DNA of 25,359 bases from JAJDIA01 sp031555145. GTDB taxonomy: Bacteria; Bacteroidota; Bacteroidia; Bacteroidales; Tannerellaceae. Position numbers and translations under genes: made by a program. The stretch lies in contig JAVBUR010000025.1 of assembly GCA_031555145.1 (NCBI GenBank), forward strand, positions 1 through 25,359. Direction: 5' to 3'. Positions 22,474 through 25,359 of the stretch are shown one piece after another (within the stretch, counting starts at the first letter, position 1; the number at the start of each line of letters is the position of its first letter). The notes beneath the pieces were generated by a model. It worked only from the letters and a program-made list of their open reading frames with translations. It was not told the origin of the DNA and did no database searches.

Positions 22474-23149
22474 AATCTTGTTTTTTTGAAGTTGAATTTA
22501 AATTGGAATTAGAAAGGTTTCGCTCACGTTCCTGCTTGCGCCGCTCGTATTCGACACGGCTGATGGCATTCGGGTCCGGACGGCGCGCCTGTTCGAGCCG
22601 TTCCTTCTGCTGCTGGTCGAACAGCGCAGCACGTTCCTGGCGGCGTTCGCCCATAAAATCGAGCAACGAGGCGAGGATCACCTGCGCATCCACCACCCCG
22701 TAGAACTGCCGGTAGCGGCCGCACTTGAAACGGTGTACGAAAAGCAGCACCTCCGACGTCTTCAGGTAGCCATACTCGGCCAGGATCATCCGCGCCAGGC
22801 AGCGCTGCTGCTCGACGTCGAGTTTCACCCGCGCCGCCGTGAAGGTGTTGATATTTTCGATCTCCAGGCAGAGCCACACTTCGGCCACCGCCACCCCATA
22901 GCCCGCCGCCACACAGGCCAGCGTGGGCGCCTGCCCCAGGTAAGCACGTTCCCAGGCCTGGGCGGCATAGGTATCCAGGGAGGGATTCATCCGACCCATA
23001 AACTGCCGGGCGTCGCCATAGGTTTCAATCATGTTGTTCACCTGTTGCTGCGTCGAACAGTCGTTGCAACTCGGCAAGGCGGCCGCCATCAACCATTCCG
23101 GTGCCGGTAGTTCCGGCAATCGCTTTTGTTTCTTGTAATCCTTCTTCAT
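22451..23149 (-). CDS. DUF6633-like protein
   Basis: 232 residues, soluble. LPELPAPEWLMAAALPSCND near the N-terminus is followed by IETYGDARQFMGRMNPSLDT, YAAQAWERAYLGQAPTLA and FVHRFKCGRYRQFYGVVDAQ (about 138-157). I associate this pattern with Bacteroidetes proteins labelled DUF6633, function unknown. The C-terminal 60 residues are a charged, probably helical tail (RRQERAALFDQQQKERLEQ and on). The first 125 bases overlap the end of the DUF4373 gene in another frame, and the last 23 overlap DUF4248. The family label is from memory; the coding call is secure from length and composition. Confidence 0.75.
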   Translation of the reverse strand: MKKDYKKQKRLPELPAPEWLMAAALPSCNDCSTQQQVNNMIETYGDARQFMGRMNPSLDTYAAQAWERAYLGQAPTLACVAAGYGVAVAEVWLCLEIENINTFTAARVKLDVEQQRCLARMILAEYGYLKTSEVLLFVHRFKCGRYRQFYGVVDAQVILASLLDFMGERRQERAALFDQQQKERLEQARRPDPNAISRVEYERRKQERERNLSNSNLNSTSKKQDYENNNTY

Positions 23150-23705
23150 CGTTCACTGTCTTAGTTTTTTTACTTTTACTTTTATTTTCTTTTTTATTTC
23201 CCTTTTCTTTTAAGGGAGTTTTTACCGCAGAGACAGGGGGTTCTGATGCAAAAACCCCCGATTTCTCTGCAGAAACCGGAGGTTTTTTCCTGAGAACCTT
23301 CCTTTTGTCGTCCAGCACCGCCTTCATCCGCGCCGTCAGGTAGCGGTTGTCCATCGTGGCAGCCTGCCGGCTACAGATCGCATCATAACGGATCTGGATG
23401 CCAAAGGAGGTATAAATACCCCATTTCTCCATCTTTTCGTTATCATACAAGCCGAGGCGGAGACAGGTACCGATGATCATCTTCACCTTCTCTTCCGATA
23501 GTTGCAGCACAAAAGCGAGTTCGGCACACACATCGTCATCATGCACCATGTAATAGCCACCTGAGCCATAGACACGTCCTGTCAACACGTTGTAAACCGC
23601 GACCGCTTCGGCTCCATGATTCATAATCAGTCGCCGGATCTTCGAATCGGATACAAAATCAATATCCAACGGATAGTATCTTACTTTTTTGTATGGTCTT
23701 GCCAT
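23025..23705 (-). CDS. DUF4373 (Lin1244/Lin1753-type) domain protein
   Basis: 226 residues. Residues 1-115 (MARPYKKVRYYPLDIDFVSD, then KIRRLIMNHGAEAVAVYNVL) match the DUF4373/Lin1244-Lin1753 N-terminal domain, a winged-helix-like domain found in phage and mobile-element replication-type proteins. Residues 116-195 are a basic, low-complexity linker with PPVSAEKS and PPVSAVKT repeats and a KSKSKKTK patch, encoded over a strong 44-nt hairpin. The last ~40 residues overlap the next gene. It is first in the minus-strand set, with a -7 box and a 22-bp repeat array upstream. A DNA-binding or replication-related role is inferred. Confidence 0.8.
   Translation of the reverse strand: MARPYKKVRYYPLDIDFVSDSKIRRLIMNHGAEAVAVYNVLTGRVYGSGGYYMVHDDDVCAELAFVLQLSEEKVKMIIGTCLRLGLYDNEKMEKWGIYTSFGIQIRYDAICSRQAATMDNRYLTARMKAVLDDKRKVLRKKPPVSAEKSGVFASEPPVSAVKTPLKEKGNKKENKSKSKKTKTVNDEEGLQETKAIAGTTGTGMVDGGRLAELQRLFDAATGEQHD
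23227..23270. other. 44-nt nested hairpin inside DUF4373 linker
   Basis: An outer stem GCAGAGA (23227-23233) with TCTCTGC (23264-23270) encloses an inner stem GGGGGTT (23236-23242) with AACCCCC (23253-23259). It encodes the repeated PPVSA segment. It could act on the mRNA or be an inserted hairpin. Confidence 0.7.
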
Positions 23706-23776
23706 ATATCTACTCTTCCATTATAAGTTTAACAATGAGGGTAGGCCGGGAGCCTTCCTCCCTTTCGGGGAAGGGG

Positions 23777-23784
23777 CAAAAATA
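23777..23784 (-). promoter_or_regulatory. -7 box (TATTTTTG) of the DUF4373 set
   Basis: Minus-strand TATTTTTG matches TAnnTTTG about 72 bp before the DUF4373 ATG. The leader contains a hairpin, CCTTCC with GGAAGG around a GAAA loop (about 23751-23774 on the minus strand). No clear -33 box. Confidence 0.4.
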
Positions 23785-23817
23785 GTAAAAAAACGAAGAA
23801 GGAAGACAGGTCTCCAA

Positions 23818-23896
23818 ACTACCATAGGTGAACGTCCCAACAAACATAGGTGGTTGTTCGAACAAACATAGGTGAATGATTGGACAAACATAGGTA
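23818..23896. repeat. Four-copy exact 22-bp-period iteron-like array
   Basis: CATAGGT occurs at 23823, 23845, 23867 and 23889, each exactly 22 bp from the last. The last three copies share ACAAACATAGGT in full (starting 23840, 23862 and 23884); the first is degenerate (ACTACCATAGGTG). The other 9-10 bases of each unit are variable. It lies in the 335-bp gap between the divergent DUF4373 and HU-like genes, upstream of the DUF4373 promoter box. It resembles the iterons of plasmid origins or an array of operators. Confidence 0.75.
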
Positions 23897-24040
23897 GATG
23901 TTTTGGCGGACACCGGCTTCCGGCAACTTTCGGCGGTGCTTGGTGGTCGTGAGCGGTGTTTGGCCGCAACACCGTTTTCGCCCGCCTTACCTTCGTGCCG
24001 TGTTCAAGTACTAAGTATTCACTTTTTAAACATTTACTGT

Positions 24041-24493
24041 ATGGCATTAGCATTTAGAAAAGTAAAACGCAAATTGAGCGTAGGTAAGGATGCGGGCAAA
24101 GAGATGTATTTCGCAATGGCGAAGAAAACATCGATGACTCCGTTTGAAGATGTGTGCGAACTGGTGAGCCACAACTCATCCATGTCGTCGGCCGACGTGA
24201 AAAGTATCCTCGACTCGTTCAACTGGGTGGTCAGCCGCGAACTCAAGGCCGGCCGATCCCTCCACCTGGGCGAACTGGGGCACTTCCGCCTCACCCTCTG
24301 CGCCAAGGCGCAGGAGACGGCCGAAGAGGTAACCGCCGACAAAGTGACCAAGGCGCGCGTAGTGTTCTTCCCGGGAGCGATCCTGCGCGACACCTGTAGC
24401 AAGATGACCTTCGTGCCCTACGACGAAGTCATCCGGGAAGTAGAGAAGATTGTCGAAGTACCCGTTCCCTGCGAGCAAGAACACGTTGCCTGA
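24041..24493 (+). CDS. HU-like DNA-binding protein (Bacteroidetes type)
   Basis: 150 residues from the ATG at 24041; the frame is open to 23903 but that part covers intergenic sequence. MALAFRKVKRKLSVGKDAGK opens the fold, followed by ISDF-type helices (FEDVCELVSHNSSMSSADVK) and RSLHLGELGHFRLTL, the beta arm of HU/IHF proteins. The C-terminal ~45 residues after VVFFPG are the extension typical of Bacteroidetes HU-like proteins. These bend or coat DNA. It is the first gene of the plus-strand set; its stop overlaps the amidase ATG by one base. Promoter unclear: only TACCTTCG at 23988 approaches the -7 consensus. Confidence 0.88.
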   Translation: MALAFRKVKRKLSVGKDAGKEMYFAMAKKTSMTPFEDVCELVSHNSSMSSADVKSILDSFNWVVSRELKAGRSLHLGELGHFRLTLCAKAQETAEEVTADKVTKARVVFFPGAILRDTCSKMTFVPYDEVIREVEKIVEVPVPCEQEHVA

Positions 24494-24954
24494 TGAGACG
24501 ACCCGTACACCTGATCGTGATCCATTGTACAGCCACCCCCAACGGGGTGGCGTACACTCCCCGGATGCTGGAAGCCGACCATCTGGCCAGAGGGTTCCAA
24601 TGTATCGGCTACCACTACTACATCCGCCGTTCGGGCGAAGTGGTCCGGACACGCCCCTTGAATATGATCGGCGCGCATGCCCGGGGACACAACCGTTTCA
24701 GCGTTGCCATCAGCTACGAAGGCGGTGTGGATGAAGATGAACGCCCGGCCGACACCCGCACGCCGGAGCAGAAGGTGTCGATCCTCGCCATCCTGCTCGA
24801 ACTGCTCGATATCTATCCCGAAGCCCGCATCTGCGGACACCGCGATCTCTCGCCCGATGCCAACTACGACGGCATCGTCTCGCCCGACGAATGGGTCAAA
24901 GGTTGCCCGGGCTTCGATGCCACCGACGAATACAAAGAGCTATGCGCCAGTTAG
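24493..24954 (+). CDS. N-acetylmuramoyl-L-alanine amidase (Amidase_2, T7 lysozyme type)
   Basis: 153 residues, hydrolysing the bond between MurNAc and L-Ala of peptidoglycan stem peptides. IVIHCTAT places the first zinc ligand at His11, GHRDLS gives His116, and GCPGFD gives Cys138. Tyr40 in GYHYYI corresponds to the catalytic tyrosine region of T7 lysozyme. An insert between His116 and Cys138 (ANYDGIVSPDEWVK) is long compared with T7. There is no signal peptide, so it needs a pore or lysis to reach the wall, as phage endolysins do. The ATG overlaps the HU stop, and the next gene starts inside its 3' end. Confidence 0.92.
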   Translation: MRRPVHLIVIHCTATPNGVAYTPRMLEADHLARGFQCIGYHYYIRRSGEVVRTRPLNMIGAHARGHNRFSVAISYEGGVDEDERPADTRTPEQKVSILAILLELLDIYPEARICGHRDLSPDANYDGIVSPDEWVKGCPGFDATDEYKELCAS

Positions 24955-25142
24955 CCGTCGCCACCCTGCTCAGCCTCGCCGGGCTGGTATTGCTCTTCCT
25001 CGGGTTCTTCTACCCGCCGGAAGGCGAGATACACAACTCCGTCCTCGTCGCCTTCGGCGAAGTCGCCACCTTTGCCGGCGCCCTCTTCGGCGTTGACTAC
25101 CGCTACCGCCACGATCCGCCCCGCCACCGGCGGGAGGAGTGA
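24942..25142 (+). CDS. Small two-span membrane protein, holin-like
   Basis: 66 residues from the ATG at 24942, 13 bp inside the amidase gene in another frame. Two hydrophobic segments (about 4-25 and 33-51) are separated by a short loop, PPEGEIHNS, and followed by a charged tail, RHDPPRHRREE. The size, double span and basic tail, with position after an endolysin-type amidase, suggest a holin-like role. GEVATFAGALFGVDY is the more conserved-looking part. Homology to a named holin family cannot be claimed. Confidence 0.75.
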   Translation: MRQLAVATLLSLAGLVLLFLGFFYPPEGEIHNSVLVAFGEVATFAGALFGVDYRYRHDPPRHRREE

Positions 25143-25359
25143 CAGGCTTCATATAAAGGCGGCTGAGAGTCAAATGCAACAAGACTTGAATATTTTTTGA
25201 GGTATCAGAAGGTAGCTCGGCTCCCCGCCTTTGAAGCTACTCTTTATACACATCTTTTGATGCGTGTATGGGGATAACTTGAGGTCGTGACAGTGAAAAT
25301 GCCCCGTCAGGGGTATCGTGTTCGTAGCCAGGGGTGTAAGCCCCTGGACAGTCGATTAG
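25143..25359 (-). repeat. Right copy of dispersed double-hairpin repeat and other hairpins
   Basis: No gene is seen here. CCAGGGG (25328-25334) pairs with CCCCTGG (25341-25347). GTGTTCGTAGCC (25318-25329) is the exact reverse complement of the core at 69-80. TGCCCC with GGGGTA (25300-25315 region) forms the second hairpin, and CAACAAGACTTGAA (25177-25190) is the inverted partner of 160-173. Further hairpins are GTAGCT (25212-25217) with AGCTAC (25235-25240), ATACAC with GTGTAT near 25247-25269, and GCTTCATATAAAGGCGG (25146-25162) with CCGCCTTTGAAGC (25225-25237). Confidence 0.6.

Noticed and set aside
22524..23110. Arg/Pro-rich frames opposite or beside the DUF6633-like gene
   Set aside because: Typical GC-rich shadow frames of a real gene.

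Overview
The window looks like a Bacteroidales chromosome, most likely Parabacteroides or Bacteroides. The evidence is a type V (FimA/Mfa1-type) pilus locus, Bacteroidetes-only families (DUF4248, DUF4373, HU-like), recurrent TAnnTTTG -7 promoter boxes, and starts preceded by A-rich tracts instead of Shine-Dalgarno sites. No tRNA, rRNA, CRISPR array, transposase, integrase or reverse transcriptase was seen.

Layout. (1) 1-193: a dispersed hairpin repeat and a short tandem repeat. (2) 194-4650, minus strand: a soluble triple-PAS histidine kinase, trmB (tRNA m7G46 methyltransferase), mrp (Fe-S carrier ATPase lacking the usual CxxC) and a small secreted protein. (3) 4926-6801, plus strand: a compact trio headed by a DUF2589 protein, whose second member looks like a divergent relative. 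(4) 7395-20684, plus strand: a large type V pilus region with seven lipoprotein subunits and one Mfa2/FimB-type anchor. It is divided by terminators into a monocistronic pilin gene (7395), a four-gene unit with the anchor (9295-14057), a small unrelated gene (14171), and a three-gene unit (14964-20684) whose two largest products look like tip adhesins; one has a C-type-lectin-like C-terminus. All seven subunits, but not the anchor, carry a [TS]K[AS] motif at about residues 44-56, the probable site where a trypsin-like protease removes the N-terminal strand. (5) 20866-22030: toxin-antitoxin remains, namely an orphan HicB-like regulator, a RhuM tail, a DUF4248-like tail, a decapitated HigB toxin and an intact HigA antitoxin. 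(6) 22177-25142: a cassette with a minus-strand set (DUF4373, DUF6633-like, DUF4248) divergent from a plus-strand set (HU-like protein, T7-lysozyme-type amidase, holin-like membrane protein). Between them lies a 22-bp-period iteron-like array. (7) 25143-25359: a second copy of the left-edge hairpin repeat in opposite orientation.

The most unusual signals are two unrelated arrays with a 22-bp period (8988-9088 and 23818-23896), the organisation and built-in variability of the pilus region (hexanucleotide linker repeat, G7 tract, in-frame direct repeat, mosaic tip gene), the 125-nt overlap of two reading frames at 23025-23149, the uncharacterised DUF2589 trio, and the matching repeats at both window ends. 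Family names come from reading the proteins by eye; no database search was possible.
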